Source of the DNA: Synergistaceae bacterium
GTDB taxonomy: Bacteria > Synergistota > Synergistia > Synergistales > Aminobacteriaceae
Reading direction: 5' to 3'
DNA length: 47,320 nucleotides
Assembly: GCA_017446055.1 (NCBI GenBank)
Contig: JAFSRQ010000131.1
Span: 1 to 47,320, forward strand
A program made the translations under genes and the position numbers. The number at the start of each line of letters is the position of its first letter. Position 1 is the first letter of the stretch. This document shows, piece after piece, positions 7,279 to 15,504 of this stretch. Below the pieces are notes generated by a model. That model searched no databases. It was not told the origin of the DNA and saw only the letters and a program-made list of their open reading frames with translations.

Positions 7279-9480
7279 ATGAAGAAATTTTGCGTTACGT
7301 TTTACCTTTTCGCGATGGCACTGCTTGTGTTCGCCATGTCAGGGTGCGGAGGGAGCAGCAGCAACAAATTCCCTTCGTCCACCACACAGTCAGCCGAAAG
7401 CAGAAGGATAACGTTCACCTCACCAGCTCTCCAGCGCAACGGCAAGTACAGGCTCTACCGCGGTGACACGGTCAGGGTAGCAGGAACAAATGCTAGATAC
7501 TATCTTGCTCCTGTAACACGCGGAACTGAGGACATCACCATGAACCTTGAGTTCGCCGGAGCAGTCAGCCAGGATCTTCCGTTCATCATCACGGATGAGC
7601 AGGGGGTAAACGTCCTGTTCTCGTACAACCCCAGCGGCACCGGGACTGACACAGCAACAGCCAGCGTAATACGTTCAGCAGGAAGCCAGCAGCAGCTCAA
7701 GTACACCAACCTGACTCTTGCGGACTCGGCGATTGACGTTGAGGTGATTGACATTGCCCTTAACGCTGACGGAACCGGGACGGCAGGAGGCACAAGCATA
7801 CCGGCCTACGATTACGTGTGGCACGCAGACCCACAGCACCCGGCGGAATACTGGACACTGGGAGACAGCACAACGGAGCTTGACGCGGACGCATACGAGG
7901 CGGCAATCACCAGCACCAACAACGGACTGTACATAGCCCGCGATATTCGCTACACGTCAAACACGCTGGACTTCAGCACCTCCAACACTGCCCAGAAGGA
8001 CGAAGACACAGAGTATGTTGTGTACTATGACATGACATCTTCGGCGGTAAGGGAAGCTGTCGTGAAGCTGGGCGAGACTTACGGCACAGCATACAGCACG
8101 GACAAATACATTTTCGCGACTCTTCCTATGAGCAATGGCGGAATGGGCGGTAATCCCGGCAACGGCGGCACTCCTCCTGACATGCAGAGCGGAGACAGGC
8201 CGACTCCCCCAAGCAGTGACACAAGGCTTCCTGTGATAGGCGCGGACTCGACAGCAAACAGCATCACATCATTCTCGACTATGACTCATTCAGCAGCAGA
8301 CGCATACGCAAACCCTGTACTCCACATAACCGAACCGGGCAATTACAGGATTTCGGGAAAATGGCACGGCCAGATATGGATTGAGGCAGGCGCAAAGTCT
8401 CAGCATCAGGTCGGCATAATCTTTAACGGCGTTGAAGTGAGCTGTGATGTTGCTCCGGCGGTGGTGTTCTACAAGGTCTATAAGTGGGCCGAGGATAACG
8501 GCTATGATGACCAGTCGACACTTGCGGCAAATGACCTGTGGCGGACTCTCAGCAGCAACATGCTCAGTTCGGACGGGTATTATGATGTCGGCGCGGTTGT
8601 TGAGATTGCTGACGGGACGACCAACACTTTCACGGGCGCGAACACCTACAGGCTGCTCGAATTGTCCCCCAAACTTGACGATGACACTGACGAACCCAAG
8701 TATCAGGCATCCGAGATAGGGAGCAACATTTCAGCACAGCAGAAGATGTACAAGCTCGACGGGGCGTTCCATTCACGCAGGACTATGGTAATCGGCGGCG
8801 GCGATGCTGGCACGGGCAGACTCACAATCACATCGACAACGTGCGAGGGACTCGACAGCGAGATGCACATGCTGATTGATGGAGGAGTCATCACAGTCTC
8901 AGCGCCCGATGACGGAATCAACGTGAATGAAGATTACGTGTCAGTATTCACGATGAACAGCGGCACTCTCAATGTGAGCTCAACCAATGCTGACGGCATA
9001 GACTCTAACGGCTGGATTGTCATCAACGGCGGGACTCTCAACATCTCCGCAGGAAGCTCGCGCCAGAACTCAGCGGGTGAGGCAGGGCTTGACGCGGAAA
9101 ACGGCGTGTATATTTCCGACAGCGCAACGTACAACTGGACTGCGGCAGGCGGCACAACACCAGACACAGATCCCGGCACGACACCCGGCACAAGCAGTGA
9201 TGTCACGCCCGTCACGCCAGACACACCCGAAACCAGCAAGGATGTTACGCCCAACACACCAGAAACTAGCAGTGATGTTACGCCTGACACAGGAACGTAC
9301 AGAATCATCACTGTAACGCCGAACCAGTCCCAGGCAGTTGGCGACTCAACGTTCACGCTTTTCCCGACAGCCTCATCACTCAAGACTGATACGGAGGGCG
9401 TGAGGAACATAGACAGCGAAAGCGACACCTTCGAGCTAGTCCATCAAGTTAATGATTTCGCAGGAATAACAGTGAAGTAA
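7279..9480 (+). CDS. Lipoprotein with carbohydrate-binding beta-helix domain (Cthe_2159/DUF4353-like)
   Basis: This 733-residue protein has a lipoprotein signal ending FAMSGC-GGSSS. An N-terminal module (~35-150) is shared with the neighbouring lipoprotein at 9589. The central/C-terminal part (~330-620) has parallel beta-helix repeats such as GRLTITSTTCEGLDSEMHM, ISAPDDGIN-type and NADGIDSNGWIVINGGTLN units, characteristic of the Cthe_2159 carbohydrate-binding family. A low-complexity linker near 630-680 repeats TPxTPETSxDVTP. The last ~55 residues again match the shorter paralogue. AAAGGAG precedes the ATG by nine bases. It is probably membrane-anchored and exposed, possibly binding acidic polysaccharide (family-based inference). 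A strong terminator follows. Confidence 0.85.
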   Translation: MKKFCVTFYLFAMALLVFAMSGCGGSSSNKFPSSTTQSAESRRITFTSPALQRNGKYRLYRGDTVRVAGTNARYYLAPVTRGTEDITMNLEFAGAVSQDLPFIITDEQGVNVLFSYNPSGTGTDTATASVIRSAGSQQQLKYTNLTLADSAIDVEVIDIALNADGTGTAGGTSIPAYDYVWHADPQHPAEYWTLGDSTTELDADAYEAAITSTNNGLYIARDIRYTSNTLDFSTSNTAQKDEDTEYVVYYDMTSSAVREAVVKLGETYGTAYSTDKYIFATLPMSNGGMGGNPGNGGTPPDMQSGDRPTPPSSDTRLPVIGADSTANSITSFSTMTHSAADAYANPVLHITEPGNYRISGKWHGQIWIEAGAKSQHQVGIIFNGVEVSCDVAPAVVFYKVYKWAEDNGYDDQSTLAANDLWRTLSSNMLSSDGYYDVGAVVEIADGTTNTFTGANTYRLLELSPKLDDDTDEPKYQASEIGSNISAQQKMYKLDGAFHSRRTMVIGGGDAGTGRLTITSTTCEGLDSEMHMLIDGGVITVSAPDDGINVNEDYVSVFTMNSGTLNVSSTNADGIDSNGWIVINGGTLNISAGSSRQNSAGEAGLDAENGVYISDSATYNWTAAGGTTPDTDPGTTPGTSSDVTPVTPDTPETSKDVTPNTPETSSDVTPDTGTYRIITVTPNQSQAVGDSTFTLFPTASSLKTDTEGVRNIDSESDTFELVHQVNDFAGITVK
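9140..9295 (+). repeat. Thr/Pro-rich linker repeats in the beta-helix lipoprotein
   Basis: Short tandem units encode variations of TPETSxDVTP and TPGTSSDVTP, a flexible low-complexity spacer between the beta-helix and the C-terminal segment. The DNA repeats (CACCAGA/GTGATGTTACGCC) are imperfect and could vary in number between strains. Confidence 0.65.
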
Positions 9481-9503
9481 CAGCAGAGGCAGAATTTCAC
9501 GCA

Positions 9504-9534
9504 GGGCATCTCTTCGGGGGTGCTCTCTTTTTTT
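9504..9534 (+). terminator. Rho-independent terminator after the beta-helix lipoprotein
   Basis: GGGCATC pairs with GGTGCTC (two G-T pairs) around the loop TCTTCGGG, followed by TCTTTTTTT. It lies 24 bases after the stop at 9480. Confidence 0.8.
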
Positions 9535-9588
9535 GGCGGGAATAAGTGTAGAATAGGCATATCACATTTCACACACTCGGAGGAAATC

Positions 9589-10281
9589 ATGAGGAAATTT
9601 TTTCTTGCGCTAACCGTTCTGTCAGTGTTCGCGATTTCTGGCTGCGGGGGAGGCTCTTCGTCATCAATCAGAAGCACTCCGCCTATAAGCCCGGACGTGA
9701 AGCAGGTAATAATGTTAAGCTCGCCGGCACTGGAGCGCAACAAACGCTACAGGATATACACAGGCTCAAGGCTAACAGGCATGAACGGAGCAAGGTACTA
9801 CGTCGCCAACACTGGAAGCGAGGCAGTACAGTCAACACTCAACCTCGGCTTCAGCATCGTACTCAGCTCGGACGCACCGTTTATCATCGTGAATGACGCG
9901 CCGGACTCAGCAGACCATTCCGGCAGTGTGGTGTTCGCGTATGACCCTTCAGCGGCAAATGACTCTTTCACCTCCGGCGGAAATGTCGCGTTCTCCGGGG
10001 GCTATCTCATGCGCTACAGGACTCTCAGCCTCTCAGAAAGCGCAGAAACCGCAGACGACACAGTTGGGCATTACGTGATAAGGCCGCAGGACGCTGACAT
10101 CTACAAGCAGTACACAAGCTCAAGGGGGACTACCACATTCGCGGAAGGCAGCGGAAGTTCACTGAGCTTTGTCGCTGATGACGAAGAAGACTACCAGCCA
10201 AGGGACATACCGACATCAGGATTTGTTCTGCGCACAGTCAGAAAGGTCAACACATTTTCCGGGATAGTCAGGCAGTATTAG
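9589..10281 (+). CDS. Short paralogous lipoprotein
   Basis: A 230-residue protein with lipoprotein signal FAISGC-GGGSSS. The frame extends upstream, but the ATG at 9589 is preceded by CGGAGGAAATC and opens the signal sequence. It resembles the N-terminal module of the 7279 lipoprotein: SSPALERNKRYRIYTG against TSPALQRNGKYRLYRG, and ARYYVAN and FIIVND against ARYYLAP and FIITDE. It also resembles that protein's extreme C-terminus (VNTFSGI against VNDFAGI), while lacking the beta-helix. It therefore looks like the same scaffold with the carbohydrate-binding core absent. No function is known for the shared module. A separate transcript is likely, given the terminator before it. Confidence 0.8.
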   Translation: MRKFFLALTVLSVFAISGCGGGSSSSIRSTPPISPDVKQVIMLSSPALERNKRYRIYTGSRLTGMNGARYYVANTGSEAVQSTLNLGFSIVLSSDAPFIIVNDAPDSADHSGSVVFAYDPSAANDSFTSGGNVAFSGGYLMRYRTLSLSESAETADDTVGHYVIRPQDADIYKQYTSSRGTTTFAEGSGSSLSFVADDEEDYQPRDIPTSGFVLRTVRKVNTFSGIVRQY

Positions 10282-10295
10282 CGCGGCAATTCATG

Positions 10296-10335
10296 CAGGG
10301 GAGTTTTCCCTACACCGGGGGCTTCCCTGTCTGCT
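10296..10335 (+). terminator. Possible weak terminator
   Basis: CAGGGGAG and CTTCCCTG can pair over eight positions (one G-T) just after the stop at 10281. No T-run follows, so termination is uncertain. Confidence 0.3.
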
Positions 10336-10350
10336 TACGGGGATAATGAC

Positions 10351-10725
10351 ATGAATACACTTCCGCATAATCACGACAGAAACATTCAGGCAATACTCGG
10401 CATGATGCCGGACGGGGAAAAATTCTCGGAGGCGGCTTCTGTCTTCGCGCAACTGGGAGACGGGACGAGGCTCAAAATATTATGGCTCTTGTGCCACACT
10501 AAAGAATGCGTGTCGGACATAGCTGCGGCACTGGGAGTGAGCAAGGCCGTTGTATCACATCACCTGCAATTGCTGAGAAGGGAGAATCTTGTTACAGGGA
10601 CACGCTCAGGCCAGGAGATTCACTACTCACTCAGCAATACGGACGAAGCGAAATTCCTTCACGCCACAATCGAAGCTATGTTCAATATCACATGCCCATC
10701 AACAAATATTGACTCCCAGAACTAA
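10351..10725 (+). CDS. ArsR/SmtB-family metal-responsive repressor
   Basis: A 124-residue winged-helix protein: FAQLGDGTRLKILWLL, then CVSDIAAALGVSKAVVSHHLQLL (recognition helix), wing RSGQEIHYSL. Members repress metal-efflux genes and dissociate when metal binds. The ELCVCDL-type metal site is present in modified form (KECVSDIA), with further Cys and His residues near the termini (PHNHDRN, TCPST). It lies 67 bases upstream of a Zn/Cd-type P-ATPase on the same strand, the classic arrangement, so control of that gene and of itself is a safe inference. Confidence 0.88.
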   Translation: MNTLPHNHDRNIQAILGMMPDGEKFSEAASVFAQLGDGTRLKILWLLCHTKECVSDIAAALGVSKAVVSHHLQLLRRENLVTGTRSGQEIHYSLSNTDEAKFLHATIEAMFNITCPSTNIDSQN

Positions 10726-10792
10726 AGCAGTATAATCCGCCCCAGTATTCAAACATTCAAACAATCATTTGACTATCAGGGGTGCTGAAGAA

Positions 10793-12619
10793 ATGAGCGG
10801 GCGCGTAAAATCTGTGCTTCGTATTGTCATGGCCGGGGGGATTCTCGTGCTACCGGGCGTTCTGGGACTGTCGGGGAATCTCAGGGCTGCCCTCATGCTT
10901 GCGGCGTATTTCACTGCGGGCTGGGACGTGCTGCTTGAGGCTGCTGACGGCATAAGGGAGGGCGAAATTTTCGGCGAGTGCTTCCTGATGAGTGCTGCGA
11001 CAATCGGGGCAATAATTCTCGGCGACTACACTGAAGCCTGCGCTGTGATGATACTGTACCAGGTCGGCGAACTCTTCACGGACTACGCTTCAGACAGGAC
11101 GAGGGAGAATGTAGCGGCGTTGACGGGACTCAGGCCGGATTACGCGAACATTGAGACCGGGCCGGGAAAGTCGGAGCGTGTTGACCCGTCATCAGTAGCA
11201 GAAGGAAGCATCATCATCGTGAAGCCGGGTGAGAAAGTCCCTGTTGACGGAATAATCGTTGAGGGGCATTCAGGAGTCGACATGAGAGCATTGACGGGTG
11301 AAAGCGTACCCAGAAGCGTGAATCCCGGTGATGAAGTCTTAAGCGGGACTGTGAATCTTTCGGGAGTCCTCCGTGTGCGTACGACCAAGACATTCCAGCA
11401 GTCAACCGCAGCAAAGATACTCGCGCTGATTGAGGACACGTCAGCAAACAAATCACGTTCCGAGAAATTCACCGCACGTTTCGCCAGAGTCTACACTCCC
11501 GCCGTATGTCTCTCAGCATTAGCCCTCGCCGTAATCCCTCCGATATTCGCCGGGAATCTCCGGGCTTGGGTTTACCGCGCTCTGACATTCTTAGTTGTGA
11601 GCTGCCCGTGTGCGCTGGTGGTGAGCGTACCGCTGGCGTTCTTCGCTGCTGTGGGCTGCGCTTCAAGGCGTGGGATTCTCGTGAAGGGCGGAATATTCAT
11701 CGAGAGGCTTGCGGGGCTGTCAGCAGTAATCTTCGACAAGACCGGGACACTGACGCGGGGAGTCTTCGAGGTCAGCAAGGTGTATCCAGACTCGCGCGAG
11801 ATTCTTCACATGGCCGCACACGCTGAAAGGTACTCGTCTCACCCGGCAGGCTTGGCACTCAGGCGTGCATACCCGGACGAGTCTGACACATGCACAGTCG
11901 AGGACGCTCAAGAGGTTGCCGGAATGGGAGTCAGGGCGAGGGTCAACGGCTCTGAAGTCTGCGCGGGAAATGAGGCGTTCATTTCGGGAGTTGTGGGTGA
12001 TGACGTGAGGCCGTGCGGTGAGGCTGGGACTGTCGTACACGTTTCTGTTGACGGGGAATATTCCGGCCATGTCGTGATCTCGGACAGGCTCAAGGACAAT
12101 GCACGGTCTGCTGTAGACATGCTGAGGGCTGAGGGAGTCGGGCGGGTGATAATGCTGACTGGGGACTCGGAGTCGTCAGCCAAAGAAGCGGCCATGTCAG
12201 TGGGAATAACGGAGTACTACAGCGGTCTTCTTCCTGTGGACAAAGTGAGGCTTGCCGGGGGCGTGAAGGGAGTGCGGGCGTTTGTGGGCGACGGGATAAA
12301 TGACGCTCCTGTTCTTGCGTGCGCTGACGTCGGGGTTGCTATGGGGGGTCTTGGGAGCGACGCGGCGATTGAGGCGGCAGATGTGGTGATTATGGACGAT
12401 GACCTAATGAAGCTCCCGGAGGCTGTGAGGATTTCGCGCAGGTGCATTAGGATTGTGCGTGAGAATGTCTGCGGGTCAATAGGCGTGAAGCTGGTGTGTC
12501 TGGGACTTGGTGCGTCTGGGCTGGCGGGGATGAGGCTTGCTGTGTTTGCGGACGTTGGGGTGATGGTGCTGGCGGTGATGAACTCTGTGCGAGCTATGAT
12601 TCCTGTAACGCGGCCATGA
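10793..12619 (+). CDS. P1B-type heavy-metal-transporting ATPase (Zn2+/Cd2+/Pb2+ class)
   Basis: This 608-residue pump has the TGES actuator loop, the membrane CPC motif (C271-C273), DKTGTLT with phosphorylated D315, the SHPAGLAL motif of P1B pumps, and GDGINDAPVLACADVGVAMGG. The last helices carry an Asn-to-Lys stretch (NVCGSIGVK) and FADVG, matching the P1B-2 (ZntA/CadA) metal-site Lys and Asp. There is no N-terminal heavy-metal-associated domain, so it is a compact form. The ATG at 10793 follows AGGGGTGCTGAAGAA; a TTG at 10769 is an alternative. ArsR regulation is inferred. The last ~310 bases are duplicated immediately downstream. Confidence 0.92.
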   Translation: MSGRVKSVLRIVMAGGILVLPGVLGLSGNLRAALMLAAYFTAGWDVLLEAADGIREGEIFGECFLMSAATIGAIILGDYTEACAVMILYQVGELFTDYASDRTRENVAALTGLRPDYANIETGPGKSERVDPSSVAEGSIIIVKPGEKVPVDGIIVEGHSGVDMRALTGESVPRSVNPGDEVLSGTVNLSGVLRVRTTKTFQQSTAAKILALIEDTSANKSRSEKFTARFARVYTPAVCLSALALAVIPPIFAGNLRAWVYRALTFLVVSCPCALVVSVPLAFFAAVGCASRRGILVKGGIFIERLAGLSAVIFDKTGTLTRGVFEVSKVYPDSREILHMAAHAERYSSHPAGLALRRAYPDESDTCTVEDAQEVAGMGVRARVNGSEVCAGNEAFISGVVGDDVRPCGEAGTVVHVSVDGEYSGHVVISDRLKDNARSAVDMLRAEGVGRVIMLTGDSESSAKEAAMSVGITEYYSGLLPVDKVRLAGGVKGVRAFVGDGINDAPVLACADVGVAMGGLGSDAAIEAADVVIMDDDLMKLPEAVRISRRCIRIVRENVCGSIGVKLVCLGLGASGLAGMRLAVFADVGVMVLAVMNSVRAMIPVTRP

Positions 12620-12896
12620 GCTGATGTTGGCGTGGCGACGCGCGATTGAGGCGGCTGACGCGGTGATTATGGATGACGATTTGATGAAGCTCCCGGAGGC
12701 TGTGAGGATTTCGCGCAGGTGCATGAGGATTGTGCGTGAGAATGTGTGCGGGTCAATAGGCGTGAAGCTGGTGTGTCTGGGACTTGGTGCGTCTGGGCTG
12801 GCGGGGATGAGGCTTGCTGTGTTTGCTGACGTAGGAGTGATGTTGCTGGCGGTGATGAACTCTGTCCGGGCTATGCTTCCTGCAACGCGGCCATGA
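12365..12896 (+). repeat. 277-base tandem direct repeat
   Basis: The two units are 12365-12619 and 12642-12896. Most differences are single bases, many at third codon positions (GTGGTGATTATGGACGATG against GCGGTGATTATGGATGACG). The shared ends CGCGGCCATGA suggest duplication with later divergence. Confidence 0.85.
12624..12896 (+). pseudogene. Decayed tandem copy of the ATPase C-terminus
   Basis: Bases 12642-12896 repeat 12365-12619 with an offset of 277 bases and only scattered differences, encoding the last ~85 residues of the ATPase (from AIEAAD to the end). Similarity continues a little upstream (GCTGATGTTGGCGTGGC against GCTGACGTCGGGGTTGC), with a deletion of about 20 bases that breaks the frame. 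The ORF start (ATGTTGGCG) is thus a remnant, and no ribosome site is visible. It looks like the tail of a second, otherwise deleted ATPase gene, or a partial tandem duplication. The end overlaps the 3' end of the LysR gene by 26 bases. Confidence 0.8.
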
Positions 12897-13758
12897 ATGA
12901 CTTGCGGAACACCTGCGCGGCCTTCGAGAGGATAGCGTCCTTCTTCCAGGCGAGAACGAGTCCGGCGCGTATTTCCGGCATGAGGGGAATGAACCTGAGT
13001 CCGCTTCCGTCCCCTGTGTTCACGATGCCCTCAATCGTGATGAGGACTCCGAGTCCCTCGCGCACCATGACTGAGGCGTTATAGGCCAGATTGTGGGTGC
13101 CGGTGATGTTGAGTGTGTCAGCGCGGAAGCCGAGCCATTCGGAGAACTCGCCCTGTGTGGAGGCTTGGTGAGAGAAGAGAAGCTCGCGGTCTCTGAGGTC
13201 GGACGGTGAGACAGATTCCCGGTCAGCAAGAACGTCATCATCCCTCACGATTGCGCCCCACCTGTCAGACTCCGGGAGAACTACGCAGTCATAATCCTTG
13301 AGGCTTATTTTCCCCACGAAAAGCCCGAAGTCAATTAATCCCTTTCCGAGTTTTTCAGCAACGTCCTCAAAGTCTCCGCTGATCATTCTGTAACTGATGC
13401 CGGGGTTCTCCGCGCGCAACTGCCTAAGTGCCCTTCCGATGTGGGCGACTCCCGGTGTTTCTCCCGCCCCTATGTAGACGGTCCCGGTGATGTTCTGCGT
13501 GCTGTCCTGCGCGAACTCGGCTAGAGTCTTCTCCTCAAGGTCAACGATTTCCTGTGCGCGTTTCCTGAAGAGTATTCCATCGGGCGTGAGGCGTATACCG
13601 TGCTGTTCGCGGACATACAGCTTGCGGCCTGTTTCGCGTTCGAGCTTGCCGAGCTGCTTCGACATTGCCGGCTGTGCGATGTGGAACTTGGCGGCGGTGC
13701 GGGTGATGTTGAGCTCTTTGGCGGCCTCGAGGAAGTAGCGCAGTAGCTGGAGTTCCAT
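12871..13758 (-). CDS. LysR-family transcriptional regulator
   Basis: A 295-residue regulator with the N-terminal winged HTH (LQLLRYFLEAAKELNITRTA, QPAMSKQLGKLERETGRKLY) and a C-terminal periplasmic-binding-protein-like effector domain (~90-290; GTVYIGAGETPGVAHIGRAL). The effector is unknown. It starts six bases after the YafQ-type toxin gene and may be transcribed from the toxin-antitoxin promoter. LysR proteins usually control a divergent neighbour, but here the gene to its left is the decayed ATPase fragment on the opposite strand; the exported hydrolase/AKR pair at 14418 is another candidate target. Confidence 0.9.
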   Translation of the reverse strand: MELQLLRYFLEAAKELNITRTAAKFHIAQPAMSKQLGKLERETGRKLYVREQHGIRLTPDGILFRKRAQEIVDLEEKTLAEFAQDSTQNITGTVYIGAGETPGVAHIGRALRQLRAENPGISYRMISGDFEDVAEKLGKGLIDFGLFVGKISLKDYDCVVLPESDRWGAIVRDDDVLADRESVSPSDLRDRELLFSHQASTQGEFSEWLGFRADTLNITGTHNLAYNASVMVREGLGVLITIEGIVNTGDGSGLRFIPLMPEIRAGLVLAWKKDAILSKAAQVFRKSFMAALQEA

Positions 13759-13764
13759 GTGTGA

Positions 13765-14097
13765 TTACCTGAACAGCTCGGAGTGAGTGCAGACCCTCAT
13801 GAGCGTTAATGTCTCAAACTTTGAGCCTTCTGTTATCCTGTACAGCAGCAGGAGGTCGCCTTTCACGTGGCACTCTCTGAACCCCTCAAACTGTCCCGCA
13901 AGCTGATGGTCTTTCCATTCCGGGGGCATAGAGCCGTCATTCATCGCGAGAATCAACACGGCCTCCTTGATTCTGTGCATGTCATGTTTCCCGGAGGCTT
14001 CGAGACGCTCCCAGTCCCTGTCGAAATCTTTTGTCTGCCTGACATCACGGAAGCGTCTGACACGTTCGCGTTTCCTTCCTGAAGTCTTGCTACTCAA
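13765..14097 (-). CDS. YafQ-family (RelE superfamily) mRNA-interferase toxin
   Basis: This 110-residue protein has the YafQ pattern QTKDFDRDWERL, EWKDHQLAGQFEGFREC, HVKGDLLLLYRI and a C-terminal RVCTHSELF, including the conserved catalytic histidines. Such toxins cut mRNA on the ribosome. Translation starts at TTG (14097), since AGGAGG lies nine bases upstream and no ATG occurs before the fold begins. The N-terminal ~20 residues (SSKTSGRKRERVRRFRDV) are a basic extension. The gene overlaps the end of the upstream antitoxin gene by eight bases, typical of toxin-antitoxin operons. Confidence 0.85.
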   Translation of the reverse strand: MSSKTSGRKRERVRRFRDVRQTKDFDRDWERLEASGKHDMHRIKEAVLILAMNDGSMPPEWKDHQLAGQFEGFRECHVKGDLLLLYRITEGSKFETLTLMRVCTHSELFR

Positions 14098-14299
14098 TGG
14101 AATTGTCCTCCTGTGATGCTTCCCATGCCTTCAGGAATTCCTCGTAACGCCTGACTTCCTCAATTGCTCTTATTGTTGCGGGATTTAGCGGCCTGTCGTA
14201 ATAATCCCTGCGCCTGCTTTCCCTGAGCCTGCGGATGTCCTTCCTTGCCTTCTGGGTATGCTTCCTCGCCTTGCGGATGTTGTTCCTGACTCTCTGCAT
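14090..14299 (-). CDS. Putative antitoxin of the YafQ-type module
   Basis: A 69-residue, very basic protein. The start at ATG 14299 is supported by GAGG eight bases upstream; a GTG at 14308 is possible. The C-terminal half (RPLNPATIRAIEEVRRYEEFL) resembles the toxin-wrapping tail of RelB/DinJ antitoxins. The N-terminus (RNNIRKARKHTQKARKDIRRL) is a predicted Lys/Arg-rich helix and not the usual ribbon-helix-helix DNA-binding domain. Assignment rests mainly on its position and overlap with the toxin. Confidence 0.65.
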   Translation of the reverse strand: MQRVRNNIRKARKHTQKARKDIRRLRESRRRDYYDRPLNPATIRAIEEVRRYEEFLKAWEASQEDNSIE

Positions 14300-14417
14300 G
14301 TCCTTCACCTCATGTTATATTTTTCTGGAATGCCTGATATTCTATCACAGGTCTTAGACTTTTACGGCGTTGACTGCGATAATACCACCATCACAATCAC
14401 ACAGGAGGATTCATATT

Positions 14418-15440
14418 ATGTTACGAGCAATATTACTGTCAGCGATAATTTTGTGCCTCGCCTCGTCAGCATTCGCCCTCGAAAACGACTCACGCGTCTT
14501 CAAGGTTGACCCCGAAATCAGAGCCGACAAAGTTCGCTTCCACAACCGTTACGGAATCGAGCTCACAGGAGATTTGTACCTGCCCAAGGATTTCGACTCC
14601 TCGAAGAAGTACGCGGCTATAGCGGTCGCCGGGCCTTTCGGTGCGGTCAAGGAGCAGGTCTCAGGACTCTACGCTCAGGAGATGGCAAAGTCAGGCTACG
14701 TTGCTGTTGCGTTCGATCCCTCGTTCACTGGTGAGAGCGGCGGCACTGTCCGTTACATTCCCTCGCCCGAAATCAACACCGAAGACTTCTCTGCGGCGGT
14801 CGACTTCCTCAGCGTTCAGGATTACGTTGACCCTGAGAGAATCGGGATAATCGGCGTTTGCGGCTGGGGCGGAATCGGTCTCAACGCGGCGGCGGCTGAC
14901 ACGAGAATCAAAGCGTCAGTTATCTCTACGATGTACGACATGAGCCGGGTATCACGCAACGGCTACTTTGACGCGAACGACTCAGCTGATGCCCGTTACG
15001 CCATGAAGAAGGCCATGAACGACCAGCGCACGAAGGATTACAGAGCCGGTACAAACGCGAGAGCCGGGGGAGTTGTTGACCCTCTGCCGGAAGACGCGCC
15101 CCAGTTCGTGAAGGACTATTACGCCTACTACAAGACTCCACGAGGCTACCATGCCAGAAGCGTGAACTCAAACGAGGGATGGACGGTTACAGGCTCGCTC
15201 CCGATGGTGAACATGCCCATGCTCACGGACGCGGAAGAGATTCGGAGCGCGGTGCTTATCGTTCACGGAGAGAAGGCGCATTCCCGCTACATGGGCGAGG
15301 ACACGTTCAAGCGTCTCAAGGGTGAAAACAAGAAGCTGGTTATCGTTCCGGGTGCTTCACACTGCGACCTTTACGACAACATGGAGAAGATACCTTTTGC
15401 GGAGATTGACGCTTTCTTCGCCGAGTACCTGAAGCAGTAA
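14418..15440 (+). CDS. Exported alpha/beta hydrolase (dienelactone-hydrolase-like)
   Basis: A 340-residue protein with a signal peptide (LRAILLSAIILCLASSAFA). The fold shows RFHNRYGIELTGDLYLP, FDPSFTGESGG, the nucleophile elbow GVCGWGG (Cys148 in place of Ser), an acidic region VLIVHGEKAHSR, and the catalytic histidine in PGASHCDLYD. A Cys nucleophile is seen in dienelactone-hydrolase relatives. The start follows AGGAGG; the frame extends 48 bases upstream without a ribosome site. The next gene is another exported enzyme of the aldo/keto reductase family, but a terminator-like hairpin lies between. The substrate is unknown. Confidence 0.85.
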   Translation: MLRAILLSAIILCLASSAFALENDSRVFKVDPEIRADKVRFHNRYGIELTGDLYLPKDFDSSKKYAAIAVAGPFGAVKEQVSGLYAQEMAKSGYVAVAFDPSFTGESGGTVRYIPSPEINTEDFSAAVDFLSVQDYVDPERIGIIGVCGWGGIGLNAAAADTRIKASVISTMYDMSRVSRNGYFDANDSADARYAMKKAMNDQRTKDYRAGTNARAGGVVDPLPEDAPQFVKDYYAYYKTPRGYHARSVNSNEGWTVTGSLPMVNMPMLTDAEEIRSAVLIVHGEKAHSRYMGEDTFKRLKGENKKLVIVPGASHCDLYDNMEKIPFAEIDAFFAEYLKQ

Positions 15441-15459
15441 CAAGAAGCAAGAGACATTG

Positions 15460-15491
15460 CCCCGTGAGTATAATGCTTACGGGGTATTTTT
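15460..15491 (+). terminator. Terminator hairpin containing a -10-like hexamer
   Basis: CCCCGT-G-AG pairs with CT-T-ACGGGG, followed by TATTTTTG. The loop region contains TATAAT (15469-15474), so the same sequence could also serve the downstream AKR gene; no convincing -35 accompanies it. Confidence 0.65.
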
Positions 15492-15504
15492 GTGGGAAGG
15501 AGTA

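Noticed and set aside
12624..12896. Independent small membrane-protein gene
   Set aside because: The sequence is a near copy of the ATPase tail with a truncated, frame-broken beginning, so it is called a remnant.
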